Source: Taibaiella koreensis
Lineage (GTDB): Bacteria > Bacteroidota > Bacteroidia > Chitinophagales > Chitinophagaceae
Length of the DNA stretch: 64,000 nt
Assembly (NCBI RefSeq): GCF_003545715.1
Contig: NZ_QVNU01000005.1
Location: 248,001 to 312,000 of the forward strand
Reading direction: 5' to 3'
Part shown: positions 41,861 to 51,452 of the stretch, piece by piece
Layout: every line of letters begins with the position of its first letter
Position numbering within the stretch: the first letter of the stretch is position 1
Translations under genes and position numbers: made by a program
Notes under the pieces: generated by a model
What the model was told of the DNA's origin: nothing
Databases searched by the model: none
Seen by the model: only the letters and a program-made list of their open reading frames with translations

Positions 41861-42370
41861 ATGAGAAAAACCTTTACGGTTATGTGTTCCCTATGCCTGG
41901 GAACTATGGCTGCGCGGGCACAAAGTATTGGCCCTAGCACAATAAATGCCACCGGAGGTAGCACTGCGATTGCCGGCAACACCTACGAATATGCTATAGG
42001 CGAATTGCTGCCCGCTACCCTGAGCGGCCCCGGTATCGTCATCACACCGGGCGTATTGCAACCCAATAAGAAGACAGTCGGCATCGACGATAAACAATTC
42101 TTTGCCGGCGCCCTCGACATTTATCCCAACCCTGCCGAAGAAACGATTTTCCTTCAGCCCCGTTTCACAACAGGCGGAACGCTTTCTTATGTCTTGTATG
42201 ATGTGCTGGGCCGTATGATGCAGCGTAAGGATTGCCCCCTTTCATCCGGCAAGGAAAAACAGTCCATAAGCCTGAGGAGCCTTGCCTCCGGCACCTATTC
42301 GCTTGAGGTCAGCTTCAATCAGAAAGGAAAGCTGTATCGCAACGCTTATAAGGTCCAAAAAATCAATTAG
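41861..42370 (+). CDS. Small secreted T9SS-sorted protein
   Basis: This 169-residue protein has a signal peptide (MRKTFTVMCSLCLGTMAARA) and, after a short beta-rich part (QSIGPSTINATGGSTAIAGN), a T9SS type A sorting domain covering roughly residues 80-169 (ALDIYPNPAEETIFLQPRF start, SLASGTYSLEVSFNQKG). Only ~60 residues remain for its own function. The next gene, 100 bases downstream, encodes a collagen-like protein, a layout known from other Bacteroidota. Possibly a surface or matrix component (inference). Confidence 0.85.
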   Translation: MRKTFTVMCSLCLGTMAARAQSIGPSTINATGGSTAIAGNTYEYAIGELLPATLSGPGIVITPGVLQPNKKTVGIDDKQFFAGALDIYPNPAEETIFLQPRFTTGGTLSYVLYDVLGRMMQRKDCPLSSGKEKQSISLRSLASGTYSLEVSFNQKGKLYRNAYKVQKIN

Positions 42371-42469
42371 TGGCGAACAACCGGTTCTCTAATGCTTTTG
42401 CCCTTGGCAGAAGGCGCATTTGTTTGTCTCAATCCCACATTATTTCAATTACTTATCCATTCTATCAAA

Positions 42470-44821
42470 ATGAAAAAACTCCATATTCTCATCCCGCTGC
42501 TGGCCCTTTCGCTGCTTTCTACGCGAGGCGCTATGGCACAGGCTCCGGGCAAATTCAACTATCAGGGTATCGCCCGTAACGCCAGTGGCGAGCCACTTTC
42601 CGGCCAGGCTATCGCGCTGCGTATTTCAATTCTGGATGGTTCTGCCTCCGGTACCGTCGAATATAGTGAAACCCATTCGGTGAACACCAATACTTATGGC
42701 CTGTATAATGTAGCCATCGGTGGCGGCACCGCAGTTTCCGGCGCTATGACCGATGTCGATTGGAGCCTCGGTAATAAATATGTGAAAGTAGAGATCGACC
42801 CTGCCGGCGGCAGCAACTATACCGACCTGGGCGCTGCTCAGCTGCTCAGCGTTCCTTATGCCTTATATGCACAAACAGGGGCAACGGGTCCCCAGGGGCC
42901 TGCCGGCGCTACCGGTCCTGCTGGCGTCGATGGTGCCAATGGCGTTGATGGCGCTACGGGTCCTGCCGGACCTGCCGGTATAGCAGGTCCTGTTGGTCCC
43001 ACCGGCCCCGCTGGTCCTGCGGGTACCGCAGGTACCATTGGTCTTACAGGTCCTGCCGGACCCATTGGCCCGGTGGGTGCAACAGGTGCTATTGGTCCCG
43101 TAGGTCCTGCGGGCGCTACCGGTGCTGCTGGTCCTGCCGGTGCTACCGGTGCCGCCGGCCCCATTGGCCCTGTGGGCCCAGCCGGTGTGCAAGGTGTAAC
43201 CGGTCCAGCCGGTCCCGTTGGTCCCGCCGGTCCTCAGGGGCCTATAGGTCCTTCCGGCGGTCCTGTTGGTCCCCAAGGCCCTGCCGGTCCTGTAGGTCCT
43301 GCTGGTGTTGCGGGTCCGCAAGGCCCTGCAGGAGCTGTGGGTGCTGCGGGTACTACCGGCGCTATCGGTCCTATAGGCCCTGCCGGAGCACAAGGTCCAG
43401 CCGGACCTGTTGGTCCCGCCGGCGCTACGGGCGCCACTGGTTCTATTGGTTTGACAGGGGCTGCAGGTGCAGCCGGTCCCCAGGGTCCCGTTGGTCCCAC
43501 TGGTGCTACCGGCCCGGCCGGGCCTACAGGTTTGACCGGAGCTTCTGGAGCTGCCGGACCTCAAGGGCCTGTTGGCCCCGCCGGTGCTACAGGTGGCCCA
43601 GGAGCTGCCGGACCGCAGGGTCCTGCCGGTCCTGTTGGTCCGCAAGGCCCCGTCGGTCCCGATGCACAGACGCTCAGCATCAGCGGCAATACCCTCACCA
43701 TTTCCAATGGTAACAGCGTACCGCTACCCTCCGGTGGTGGTGGTAGCGTGAACGGTACTGCAAATTATATTCCGAAATTTACCAGCGCTACTGCTGTAGG
43801 AAACTCCAGCATGTATAACGTTAACAACAGTATAGGCATAGGCACTACTACCCCTGGCGCCAAACTGGATATCGTCGCCACCGACACCATCCCTGTTATG
43901 ACAACATTTAACAGCAGTCTGTACTTTCCAAATGGTGTGATCAGGGCGTTTGACAATACCAATGGCGGTGTGGGGCTCTGGGCCCAGTCGGCTCCGGCGG
44001 CAACCAATACCACTACAGGTACCGGCATCATGGGTGTAGGCGGCAATATAGGCGTGCGTGCCTATGGCGAATCCAGCGCCACAGGTACCGTATTCGGTCT
44101 CTTTGGCAACTCCTTTTCCGCCGATACCGGCATTGCTGTTTGCGGTCTGGCTACTGTTTACGATCCTAGTTTCCCCGTGCTGGGTGGTGTCAAATATGGC
44201 GTCTATGGTCTTGCTGAAGGCGGCGATATCAACTATGGCGTTTATGGTGTGAGCGGTGCAACCAGTACCTTTGGAGTTGGTTATGCCGGTTACTTTGACG
44301 GCGATGTGCAGGTAAACGGCAGTCTGGCCAAATCGGCGGGTACCTTTAAGATCGACCACCCGCTCGATCCCGCCAACAAATACCTGTACCACTCCTTCGT
44401 GGAAAGCCCCGATATGATGAACGTATACAACGGCAATGTGACTACCGATGCCAGCGGTTATGTTACCGTAACCCTGCCCGACTATTTCGAAGCGTTGAAT
44501 AAGGATTTCCGTTATCAGCTGACCGTAATCGGCGGCACCTTCGCACAAGCTATCATCAGCAAAAAAGTATCCGGCAATAAATTCCAGATCCGTACCAGCG
44601 AGCCCAATACCGAAGTAAGCTGGCAGGTAACTGGTATCCGCCACGATGCTTATGCCGATGCGCATCGCGTAAAGCCTGAAGTGGAAAAAGAAGCGAACAA
44701 CAAAGGCAAGTACCTGAATCCGGTTGAACTGAAGAAAGACCCGGCGCTGAAGATCAACAAGGCGCCTGTGAATGTAAGAAAGGAAAACCTGTCGAAGACA
44801 CCTGCGATGATGCGTCGATAA
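42470..44821 (+). CDS. Collagen-like protein with C-terminal fibre-type domain
   Basis: This 783-residue protein has a signal peptide ([20 protein letters not shown]) and a beta domain (about 25-130: [19 protein letters not shown]). A collagen-like Gly-x-y tract follows, from about residue 138 ([16 protein letters not shown]) to 400 (GPVGPDAQ), over 85 uninterrupted triplets. After it come repeated tail-fibre-like segments (about 420-620) and a widely shared C-terminal domain starting [20 protein letters not shown]. The start at 42470 begins the signal peptide. No T9SS domain is visible; the last 60 residues are basic. A perfect 24-bp hairpin follows. Confidence 0.9.
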   Translation: MKKLHILIPLLALSLLSTRGAMAQAPGKFNYQGIARNASGEPLSGQAIALRISILDGSASGTVEYSETHSVNTNTYGLYNVAIGGGTAVSGAMTDVDWSLGNKYVKVEIDPAGGSNYTDLGAAQLLSVPYALYAQTGATGPQGPAGATGPAGVDGANGVDGATGPAGPAGIAGPVGPTGPAGPAGTAGTIGLTGPAGPIGPVGATGAIGPVGPAGATGAAGPAGATGAAGPIGPVGPAGVQGVTGPAGPVGPAGPQGPIGPSGGPVGPQGPAGPVGPAGVAGPQGPAGAVGAAGTTGAIGPIGPAGAQGPAGPVGPAGATGATGSIGLTGAAGAAGPQGPVGPTGATGPAGPTGLTGASGAAGPQGPVGPAGATGGPGAAGPQGPAGPVGPQGPVGPDAQTLSISGNTLTISNGNSVPLPSGGGGSVNGTANYIPKFTSATAVGNSSMYNVNNSIGIGTTTPGAKLDIVATDTIPVMTTFNSSLYFPNGVIRAFDNTNGGVGLWAQSAPAATNTTTGTGIMGVGGNIGVRAYGESSATGTVFGLFGNSFSADTGIAVCGLATVYDPSFPVLGGVKYGVYGLAEGGDINYGVYGVSGATSTFGVGYAGYFDGDVQVNGSLAKSAGTFKIDHPLDPANKYLYHSFVESPDMMNVYNGNVTTDASGYVTVTLPDYFEALNKDFRYQLTVIGGTFAQAIISKKVSGNKFQIRTSEPNTEVSWQVTGIRHDAYADAHRVKPEVEKEANNKGKYLNPVELKKDPALKINKAPVNVRKENLSKTPAMMRR

Positions 44822-44831
44822 GCTATAGACA

Positions 44832-44880
44832 ATACAAAAAGAGAAGTCAAGTTTTGAAAACTTGACTTCTCTTTTTGTAT
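44832..44880. terminator. Long perfect hairpin after the collagen-like gene
   Basis: Two 24-base arms (44832-44855 and 44857-44880) are perfectly complementary around a single G. The arms carry A5 and T5 tracts, so it can end transcription in both directions. Confidence 0.85.
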
Positions 44881-44884
44881 CAGG

Positions 44885-45040
44885 TTAATGCTTCTTGGGA
44901 CATTTCTTACATCGCCTGCCCTCCTTGTACTTTTTACAGCATTTCTTGAATTCGCAAAGCCGGGCACACATCAGGAAAGGTTGCTGCTCCATCTCCCCTG
45001 TTTCCATCGCCGGCAGCTCCTTTTTGCTTTCTGCACGCAT
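44885..45040 (-). CDS. Small Cys-rich basic ORF, 51 aa
   Basis: An ATG at 45038-45040 opens a 51-residue frame with a basic, Cys-rich C-terminus (CARLCEFKKCCKKYKEG, CKKCPKKH). The five or six closely spaced Cys could bind a metal. It lies between the collagen-gene hairpin and polA, and is too short to identify. It may be a genuine small protein or chance. Confidence 0.35.
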   Translation of the reverse strand: MRAESKKELPAMETGEMEQQPFLMCARLCEFKKCCKKYKEGRRCKKCPKKH

Positions 45041-45137
45041 CGCTATTTATGTTTAAATGATCAATCCAAAACCGGCAACACCCTATGGCTTTTCCCGCTC
45101 ACGGTTGCCGGATCTGTTCGGAATAATATGTTATTGT

Positions 45138-45162
45138 TGTCTTTCGACAAGCTCAGAGACCG
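45138..45162. repeat. TTTCGACAAGCTCAGAGACCGG repeat half
   Basis: GTCTTTCGACAAGCTCAG followed by AGACCGG matches GTCCTTTCGACATGCTCAA followed by GGACCGG inside the 30832 element, with few differences. It lies directly before the polA stop codon. Confidence 0.55.
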
Positions 45163-45164
45163 GT

Positions 45165-47990
45165 TTAATGCGCATCCAGCCAGTTGCGCCCGGTACCCGA
45201 TTCGGCCACTACCGGCACATCGTTGGGCAAGGCCAAAGCCGATTGCATATTTTCCAGCACGATGGTCTTCACCTGTTCGATCTCCTGCAAAGGTACGTCG
45301 AATACCAGCTCATCGTGCACCTGGAGGATCATACGGGATTTCACACCCGCATCTTTGAGCGCGCGGCCTATTTTGATCATCGCCAGCTTGATCATATCAG
45401 CGGCTGAACCCTGGATAGGGGCATTGATCGCTACCCTTTCGGCAAAGCCCCGCACCGTTTGATTGGAGGAATTGATATCGGCCAGCCGTATCCTGCGTCC
45501 CATAAGGGTTTTCACATAACCATGCTGCTTGGCGAAGGCTATGGAATTATCCATATACTGCTTAATGGAAGGGTACTCTTTGAAATAATTCTCGATGATC
45601 TCTTTCGCTTCAGAACGGCTGATGCCCAGGTTATCGGCCAGGCCGAAGGCAGATTGCCCGTAAATGATGCCGAAGTTGACCGCCTTCGCGTTGCGCCGCT
45701 GCTCAAAGGTCACTTCTTCTTCTGTTACGCCATAAACCTTAGCTGCTGTAGCCCGGTGAATATCTTTATTGTCACGGAAGGCTTGTATCATGCCTGTATC
45801 GCCGCTGATGGCAGCCACCACGCGCAGCTCGATCTGCGAATAGTCGGCCGAAAGCAATACATGGTCCTCATCACAGGAAATAAAAGCCTTGCGTATCTCA
45901 CGGCCCCTGTCGGTACGGATGGGAATGTTCTGCAGGTTCGGATTGTTACTGCTCAGACGGCCCGTCACCACTACGGACTGGTTGAAAGAAGTATGGATGC
46001 GCCCCGTCTTCGGGTTGACCATCAGCGGCAGGGAATCGGCATAAGTCGACTTCAGCTTGCTGTATTCGCGGAATACCAGGATGCTGTCGACGATCTCGTG
46101 CCGGGCACGCAGCTTCTGCAGCACATCTTCGCCTGTTGCATATTGACCGGTCTTGGTCTTTTTCGCTTTCTCGTCGAGCTTCATTTTCTCAAACAGTACT
46201 TCGCCCAATTGCTTGGGCGAGGCCAGGTTGAATTCCACACCGGCCAACTGGTATACTTTCCTTTCCGCTTCCCCGATTTCCCGTCCCAGCTCTTTGGAAT
46301 ATTCTTCCAGGAAGCCGACGTCGATCCCCACACCTTCAAATTCCATATCGGCCAATACCGGCACCAGGGGATTTTCTACTTTTTCAAACAACTCCGTCGC
46401 ACCTGATTGCTCCAGCAATGGTGCGAAAACACCCTTGAGCTGCCAGGTAATATCGGCATCCTCGGCGGCGTATTCCTTGATCAGTGGTAAGTCCACATCA
46501 CGCATATTACCCTGCCCTTTTCCTTTTTTACCAATAAGCGTTTCGATGCTTACGGGTTGGTACTGCAGGTATTTCATACTGAGCAGATCCATACCCCGCT
46601 TACCTTCCGGCTCCAGGCTATAGTGTGCCAGCATGGTATCGAAATGCCGGCCTCTGAGGCCGAGGCCGTAATTTTTCAGCATCAGCAGATCGTATTTTAC
46701 ATTCTGGCCAATCCACAACACATCTTCCCGTTCCAGCAAAGGCCGCAGCTGCTCCAGCAAGTCCTTTAGCTGTTGCTCGTCGGCGCTGCAGGGGATATAA
46801 TATCCTTCGCCCTTCTTCCAGCTGAAGCTAAAGCCTACCAGTTCGGCGCGCATAGCATCGGTACCGGTAGTCTCCGTATCAAAGCATATTTCATTTTGTT
46901 GCTGCGCCGCTGTCAGGAACTGTTGCAGCGCCTCCGGCGTATTGACCAGGTGGTATTCGTGCTCGGTATTCTCTATGGTATTAAAGCCCTCGAGGGAAGC
47001 AAACAGATCGCCCTGGCCGGGATCGGGCTGCGTGGCCGGCAATGTAGTCACATCATTACCAAAGAGATCTTTTTGCCCGCTGGCAATAGCCGGGTCGCCC
47101 ATAGGACGGGCCTCTCCGAAGATACGCTTGCCAAGGGTACGGAATTCCAGCTCGTTGAATACCTCGGTCAACTCCGGTTCGTTCCATTCTTTCAGCCGGA
47201 AGTCTTCCTCATGGAATTCGATCGGCACATTAGTAATGATCGTAGCGAGTTTTTTGGACATGATAGCGCTTTCGCGGCCATTGCGGATCTTTTCGCCAAG
47301 GGCGCCTTTGATCTTATCGGCATTGTCAAGCACATTTTCCAGGGTATCGTACTCGGCCAGGAGCTTGGCAGCGGTCTTTTCACCAATACCGGCAATACCG
47401 GGAATATTATCCACCGCATCGCCCATCAGGCCCAGGATATCGATTACCTGCGCTACCCGGGAAATACCCCATTTCTCGCATACCTCTTTTTCACCTAGTA
47501 TCTCGAAAGTGCCGCCTTTGTATCCCGGCTTATATATAAATACGTTTTCCCGCACCACCTGGCCATAATCCTTATCGGGTGTGACCATATAGACTGTGTA
47601 GTCCTTTTCTGCAGCTTCCAGCGCCAGCGTGCCTACGATATCGTCGGCCTCATAACCATCGAGCTCGAGGCAGGGAATATTAAACCCTTTGACGATACGT
47701 TTGATATCGGGAAGCGCGTCCAACAGGTCTTCCGGCGCTTCCTGGCGGTTGGCTTTATAATCGGTAAAATCGGTATGCCGCTCGGTAGGCGCATGCGTGT
47801 CCCATACCACAGCCATATGTGTGGGTCTTTCTTTCTGGATAAGATCGAACAGGGTATTGGTAAACCCGAACTGGGCATTGGTATTGCGGCCTTTGCTGGT
47901 GAGCCGCGGACTGCGGATCAGGGCATAGTAGGCCCGGTACACCAGGGCCATGGCATCCAGGAGAAAAAGTTTTTTAGGGTTATCCGGCAT
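45165..47990 (-). CDS. polA: DNA polymerase I
   Basis: This 941-residue enzyme fills gaps and removes RNA primers. Order of domains: 5'-3' exonuclease (1-290: LLDAMALVYRAYYAL, ELDGYEADDIVGTLA), a 3'-5' exonuclease that appears intact (about 350-530: CFDTETTGTDAM, WIGQNVKYDLLMLKNYG) and family A polymerase (about 560-941: SADYSQIELRVVAAISGD motif A, RNAKAVNFGIIYGQ motif B, LQVHDELVFDVP motif C). The start at 47990 (MPDNPKKLFL) is chosen because the longer frame to 48452 does not encode family sequence. Its promoter lies at 48017. The opposite-strand gene begins 120 bases beyond. Confidence 0.97.
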   Translation of the reverse strand: MPDNPKKLFLLDAMALVYRAYYALIRSPRLTSKGRNTNAQFGFTNTLFDLIQKERPTHMAVVWDTHAPTERHTDFTDYKANRQEAPEDLLDALPDIKRIVKGFNIPCLELDGYEADDIVGTLALEAAEKDYTVYMVTPDKDYGQVVRENVFIYKPGYKGGTFEILGEKEVCEKWGISRVAQVIDILGLMGDAVDNIPGIAGIGEKTAAKLLAEYDTLENVLDNADKIKGALGEKIRNGRESAIMSKKLATIITNVPIEFHEEDFRLKEWNEPELTEVFNELEFRTLGKRIFGEARPMGDPAIASGQKDLFGNDVTTLPATQPDPGQGDLFASLEGFNTIENTEHEYHLVNTPEALQQFLTAAQQQNEICFDTETTGTDAMRAELVGFSFSWKKGEGYYIPCSADEQQLKDLLEQLRPLLEREDVLWIGQNVKYDLLMLKNYGLGLRGRHFDTMLAHYSLEPEGKRGMDLLSMKYLQYQPVSIETLIGKKGKGQGNMRDVDLPLIKEYAAEDADITWQLKGVFAPLLEQSGATELFEKVENPLVPVLADMEFEGVGIDVGFLEEYSKELGREIGEAERKVYQLAGVEFNLASPKQLGEVLFEKMKLDEKAKKTKTGQYATGEDVLQKLRARHEIVDSILVFREYSKLKSTYADSLPLMVNPKTGRIHTSFNQSVVVTGRLSSNNPNLQNIPIRTDRGREIRKAFISCDEDHVLLSADYSQIELRVVAAISGDTGMIQAFRDNKDIHRATAAKVYGVTEEEVTFEQRRNAKAVNFGIIYGQSAFGLADNLGISRSEAKEIIENYFKEYPSIKQYMDNSIAFAKQHGYVKTLMGRRIRLADINSSNQTVRGFAERVAINAPIQGSAADMIKLAMIKIGRALKDAGVKSRMILQVHDELVFDVPLQEIEQVKTIVLENMQSALALPNDVPVVAESGTGRNWLDAH

Positions 47991-48016
47991 ATGTAGTTGT
48001 CTTTTTTGAAGGCTTG

Positions 48017-48024
48017 CAAAAATA
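48017..48024 (-). promoter_or_regulatory. -7 promoter element for polA
   Basis: The reverse strand reads TATTTTTG, an exact match, 26 bases before the polA ATG. Confidence 0.5.
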
Positions 48025-48080
48025 CGAAGAAAAGGAACGCGCGGCCGGTTGCCGCTGCCATCATTCATGGTAATTAAGTT

Positions 48081-48088
48081 TAGCTTTG
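48081..48088 (+). promoter_or_regulatory. -7 promoter element for the DUF3574 gene
   Basis: TAGCTTTG is an exact match, 22 bases before the start at 48111. Confidence 0.5.
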
Positions 48089-48110
48089 CGATCACACCAA
48101 AACAACCAGA

Positions 48111-48512
48111 ATGATGAAAAGGCACCCTATGAAAACCTGGCTGATCCTGAGCTATATCGGCCTCGCTTCCTGCGCCAGCTACCAGCGCAGCGACCTCTAC
48201 TTCGGCCGGGATATTCCCGGTGGCGGACAGGTGAGCGAGCAGGAATGGAAAGCATTCAGCGACAGTGTTATCAGCCATTACTTCCCTGAAGGCTATACCG
48301 AATGGGAGGCCAAAGGTCGCTGGAAAGACACGAAAACCGGCGAGACCATCACCGAACCAACCAAGGTAGTCACCTTTTTTGGCAAAGCCGGCAAGCAAAG
48401 GAGTAACGCCATCGACAGTATTGCGCAGCAATACCTGCGCCGTTTCCGGCAACAGAGCGTGTTGCGTTCAGACATGCGTTCAGGCGTACATTTCCTGAAC
48501 CAGACACCTTAA
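48111..48512 (+). CDS. DUF3574 lipoprotein
   Basis: This 133-residue protein has a short lipoprotein signal (MKTWLILSYIGLASCASYQR, Cys near residue 21). The mature part fits DUF3574: DLYFGRDIPGGGQVSEQEWK, SVISHYFPEGYTEWEAKGRW and TEPTKVVTFFG. The function of the family is not known. The start could be 48111, 48114 or 48129; all keep the lipobox. It is divergent from polA and followed by a 12-bp hairpin at 48528. Confidence 0.75.
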   Translation: MMKRHPMKTWLILSYIGLASCASYQRSDLYFGRDIPGGGQVSEQEWKAFSDSVISHYFPEGYTEWEAKGRWKDTKTGETITEPTKVVTFFGKAGKQRSNAIDSIAQQYLRRFRQQSVLRSDMRSGVHFLNQTP

Positions 48513-48527
48513 CACGATTAAAAACGA

Positions 48528-48558
48528 ACAAGCATACGGAACCATACCGTATGCTTGT
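48528..48558. terminator. Hairpin between the DUF3574 gene and ppa
   Basis: ACAAGCATACGG (48528-48539) pairs perfectly with CCGTATGCTTGT (48547-48558). No long T-run follows on the forward strand. It may serve both convergent genes. Confidence 0.6.
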
Positions 48559-48610
48559 GTCTATTGAATAAATACCGGAAAGCGCAGGCGGAAGCAACGC
48601 TCCGCCGTGG

Positions 48611-49192
48611 CTACAGATCCAGTGTTGGCCTTATTTTTTCATTGTAATCATTCACTGCGTGCTGGAAGATCTTTTTGGCCAGCTTGGCGCCCTGGAATTC
48701 TTCGATCTTCACTACTTTTTTCTCGAGCACTTTATATTCTTCAAAGAACTGGCGTACTTCAGCCAGGAAGTGGGCGGGCAGTTCGTCGATGTCGTTAATG
48801 TGTGCTACGCTCATGTCGTTGGCGCACACGGCGATCAACTTATCGTCGGCCTCACCCTGGTCGAGCATCCGCATTACGCCGATGATCTTGGCCGGTACCA
48901 TGCACAGTGGTTGTATCTCTATCTGCGACAGGATAAGGATATCCAGCGGATCGCCATCATCGCAATAAGTCTGAGGAATAAAGCCATAATTCGCCGGGTA
49001 GTATACAGAGGAGTACAGCACACGGTCGAGCATCAACATGCCCGTTTCCTTATTCAGCTCATATTTTGCGCGGGAGCCTTTGGGTATTTCGATGATACCA
49101 TTGACAAGGTCGCCGGAGATATCACCATAACTAACTGTATGCCAAGGATTAAACTGCATATGAAGGGTATTCTGGGTCAAAGAATCTAGCAT
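48611..49192 (-). CDS. ppa: Inorganic pyrophosphatase, family I
   Basis: This soluble enzyme hydrolyses pyrophosphate from biosynthetic reactions. It has the family I signature [11 protein letters not shown] (three metal-binding Asp; conserved D-x-D-P-x-D core) and [19 protein letters not shown] and [19 protein letters not shown] segments. With the start at 49192 ([11 protein letters not shown]) it has 193 residues; ATG 49159 (MQFNPWHTV) is a realistic alternative and closer to the usual family start. The promoter at 49221 fits either. Confidence 0.94.
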   Translation of the reverse strand: MLDSLTQNTLHMQFNPWHTVSYGDISGDLVNGIIEIPKGSRAKYELNKETGMLMLDRVLYSSVYYPANYGFIPQTYCDDGDPLDILILSQIEIQPLCMVPAKIIGVMRMLDQGEADDKLIAVCANDMSVAHINDIDELPAHFLAEVRQFFEEYKVLEKKVVKIEEFQGAKLAKKIFQHAVNDYNEKIRPTLDL

Positions 49193-49220
49193 AGATGCGT
49201 AGAGGTATTTTTTTGAGGCT

Positions 49221-49228
49221 GCAAAGAT
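49221..49228 (-). promoter_or_regulatory. -7 promoter element for ppa
   Basis: The reverse strand reads TATCTTTG, an exact match, 28 bases before 49192. Confidence 0.5.
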
Positions 49229-49362
49229 AAGGTATGCGGGCAAAGGAAATGATAAAAAAGGCAAAAAATAACCGTTATCTCATTTTCAAAAGGTAAAAAG
49301 CCCCTAAACCTGAAGGCCAGAGGCTGTTGATTGTATTTACAGAAGCAAGCGGTATCACGGCT

Positions 49363-49956
49363 TCAGGGCAACAGGAGAATGGGCGTACCTACGGCGACAT
49401 AGCGGTACAGCTCTTCCACCTCTTCGTTAGAAACGGCAATACAACCCCAGGTCCAGTCGTGGTAGAGATAGTCCTCAGTGCTGTAGCGTGGCTGATTGGG
49501 TAAGCCATGGATCTTGATATCGCCGCCGGTGTCGAGCCCGTGTGTGCGGGCATAGCGGCGGTCGGCAGCATTGGGATAGGAAATGCCCAGGTTGCGATGA
49601 TAGCTGCTGGCACCGTTTTTGCCATCGATATAATAGAGCCCTTCGGGTGTTTTGTTATCGTTGCGCATACGCTTTGCCCCTTCCGGCGCCGATCCGAGCG
49701 ATACGATATAGGTCTTTACTTTCTGTCCCCTGCGAAACGCAATCATTTCCCTGTTGCCTTTATAGACCACAAGGCTGTCGACCGGGCCGCGCAATGCCGG
49801 TTGGCTGCCTTTAAGCGCTTGCCGCTTCCGTTGCTGAAGCGTTGGTTTTTCATCGGCGCCGGAGGCCTGACAGGAATACAGGAAGCAGGCAGAAGCGAGG
49901 CTGCTGAAGAAAATTATTCTTTTGAATGCCTGGGAAAAAGTGGATTTTTGTACCAT
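49363..49956 (-). CDS. L,D-transpeptidase (YkuD) family lipoprotein
   Basis: This 197-residue protein has a signal ending in a lipobox (SACFLYSC, Cys29). The YkuD domain (about 60-197) has the catalytic His150 in DIKIHGLPNQ and Cys172 in WTWGCIAVSN. Such enzymes crosslink peptidoglycan or attach lipoproteins. The gene is divergent from the glcD-like gene with only 24 bases between starts, so promoter sites must overlap the coding sequences. Confidence 0.9.
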   Translation of the reverse strand: MVQKSTFSQAFKRIIFFSSLASACFLYSCQASGADEKPTLQQRKRQALKGSQPALRGPVDSLVVYKGNREMIAFRRGQKVKTYIVSLGSAPEGAKRMRNDNKTPEGLYYIDGKNGASSYHRNLGISYPNAADRRYARTHGLDTGGDIKIHGLPNQPRYSTEDYLYHDWTWGCIAVSNEEVEELYRYVAVGTPILLLP

Positions 49957-49980
49957 ATCGCTGCTTGTTCTTTAAAGATT

Positions 49981-51399
49981 ATGTACTCCCGTTCACGTAT
50001 GCCCTTCAAAAAAACAGAGACGCCCGACCTGGATTTTTTCCATAAACTTTTATCGCCTGCACGTGTGCTGACGGACAAAGAGCATATCGACCGGTGTGCC
50101 TCCGACGAAACAGAAGACCTGTATTTTCCGCCCGAGATCGTACTGCAGCCCGAAACTACTGAGGAGGTCAGCCGTATTATGGCCTATTGCCACGAGCATC
50201 ACATTGCCGTTACCCCCAGGGGCGCCGGAACCGGTCTCAGCGGCGGTGCCCTGCCCGTGCATGGCGGCGTGTGCCTGGATATGGGCCGGATGAACCGCAT
50301 CACCCATATCGATACCGAAAATTTCCTGGTGACCACCGAACCCGGCGTCATTACAGAGGTGCTGCAAAATGCTGTGATGGAAAAAGGCCTGTTCTATCCG
50401 GTAGATCCTGCCAGCCGCGGCTCCTGCTTTATCGGCGGCAACGTAGCCGAGAACAGCGGCGGCCCCAGGGCCGTAAAATACGGCACCGTGAAAGATTATG
50501 TGCTTAACCTGGAGATCGTGCTGCCCAATGGCGAGATCTTATGGACAGGAGCCAATACGCTGAAAAATGCCACCGGCTACAACCTGACGCAGCTGATCGT
50601 GGGCAGCGAAGGCACGCTGGCCGTAGTAACCCGTATCGTGCTGAAGCTGCTGCCCTACCCTGCAGAGAACCTGCTGATGCTCATCCCTTTTCATAATGCA
50701 GGCGATGCAGCCAAAGCCGTAAATCAGATCATGCTGGCCGGCTACACACCCTCGGCGCTGGAGTTTATGGAGCGGGATGCGCTCACCTGCGCGCAGCGCT
50801 ACCTGGACGACAGCAGCATTGTCATTCCCGAGGCCGTGCAGGCACACCTGCTGGTCGAGGTAGATGGCAAAGACAAAGCGGTATTGTTCCGGGAAATGGA
50901 GGGCATAGCGGCGCTTATGGAAGGGTTTGATACCGGCGAACTGCTGCTGGCTGAGGATAACAGTCAGAAGGCCGCGCTATGGCGCTTACGCCGGGTCGTA
51001 GGTGAGGCGGTGAAGAGCGGCTCGATCTATAAGGAGGAAGATACCGTAGTACCCCGGGCCTGCCTGCCAGAGTTGCTGAAGGTGGTGAAGGATACAGGCA
51101 ATAAATATGGGTTTTCCTCCGTTTGCTATGGACATGCCGGGGACGGCAACCTGCATGTGAATATCGTAAAAGGAACGCTTTCCGATGATTTCTGGCACAA
51201 TGGATTGCCGGCCGCCATCCGCGAGATCTTTACTTACGTACATTCAGTAAAGGGAACACTCTCGGGCGAGCACGGCATAGGCCTGGTACAGCGCCCGTAT
51301 ATGGATATCGTGTTCAACGAAGTACAAATGGCTCTGATGCGACAGATCAAGACGTTGTTTGACCCTACGGGCATCATGAACCCGGGAAAAGTAATCTAG
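49981..51399 (+). CDS. FAD-linked oxidase, glycolate oxidase GlcD-like
   Basis: This 472-residue flavoprotein is of the GlcD/lactate dehydrogenase type. It has an FAD-binding PCMH domain with PRGAGTGLSGGALPV (residues ~79-93) and GGNVAENSGGPRAVKYG, then a C-terminal oxidase domain (about 220-472) with YGHAGDGNLHVNI and SGEHGIGLVQRPYM. The substrate is a 2-hydroxy acid such as glycolate or D-lactate; the partner subunits GlcE and GlcF are not adjacent. The start is ATG 49981; MPFKKTE at 49999 is also possible. An outer membrane protein gene follows 54 bases downstream, but it has its own promoter. Confidence 0.9.
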   Translation: MYSRSRMPFKKTETPDLDFFHKLLSPARVLTDKEHIDRCASDETEDLYFPPEIVLQPETTEEVSRIMAYCHEHHIAVTPRGAGTGLSGGALPVHGGVCLDMGRMNRITHIDTENFLVTTEPGVITEVLQNAVMEKGLFYPVDPASRGSCFIGGNVAENSGGPRAVKYGTVKDYVLNLEIVLPNGEILWTGANTLKNATGYNLTQLIVGSEGTLAVVTRIVLKLLPYPAENLLMLIPFHNAGDAAKAVNQIMLAGYTPSALEFMERDALTCAQRYLDDSSIVIPEAVQAHLLVEVDGKDKAVLFREMEGIAALMEGFDTGELLLAEDNSQKAALWRLRRVVGEAVKSGSIYKEEDTVVPRACLPELLKVVKDTGNKYGFSSVCYGHAGDGNLHVNIVKGTLSDDFWHNGLPAAIREIFTYVHSVKGTLSGEHGIGLVQRPYMDIVFNEVQMALMRQIKTLFDPTGIMNPGKVI

Positions 51400-51417
51400 G
51401 CGAATCCCGAATTCCTG

Positions 51418-51425
51418 TACCTTTG
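51418..51425 (+). promoter_or_regulatory. -7 promoter element for the 51453 gene
   Basis: TACCTTTG is an exact match, 27 bases before the ATG at 51453. Confidence 0.55.
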
Positions 51426-51452
51426 TACTGTATAACAGACCAAAATACGTTT

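Noticed and set aside
42863-43645. 260-codon Gly/Thr/Arg-rich frame opposite the collagen-like gene
   Set aside because: It is the antisense shadow of the periodic collagen coding sequence, with unnatural composition.
47991-48452. Long N-terminal extension of the polA frame
   Set aside because: The 154 extra residues do not resemble DNA polymerase I, lie opposite the DUF3574 gene and upstream of the polA promoter element. The family start is at 47990.
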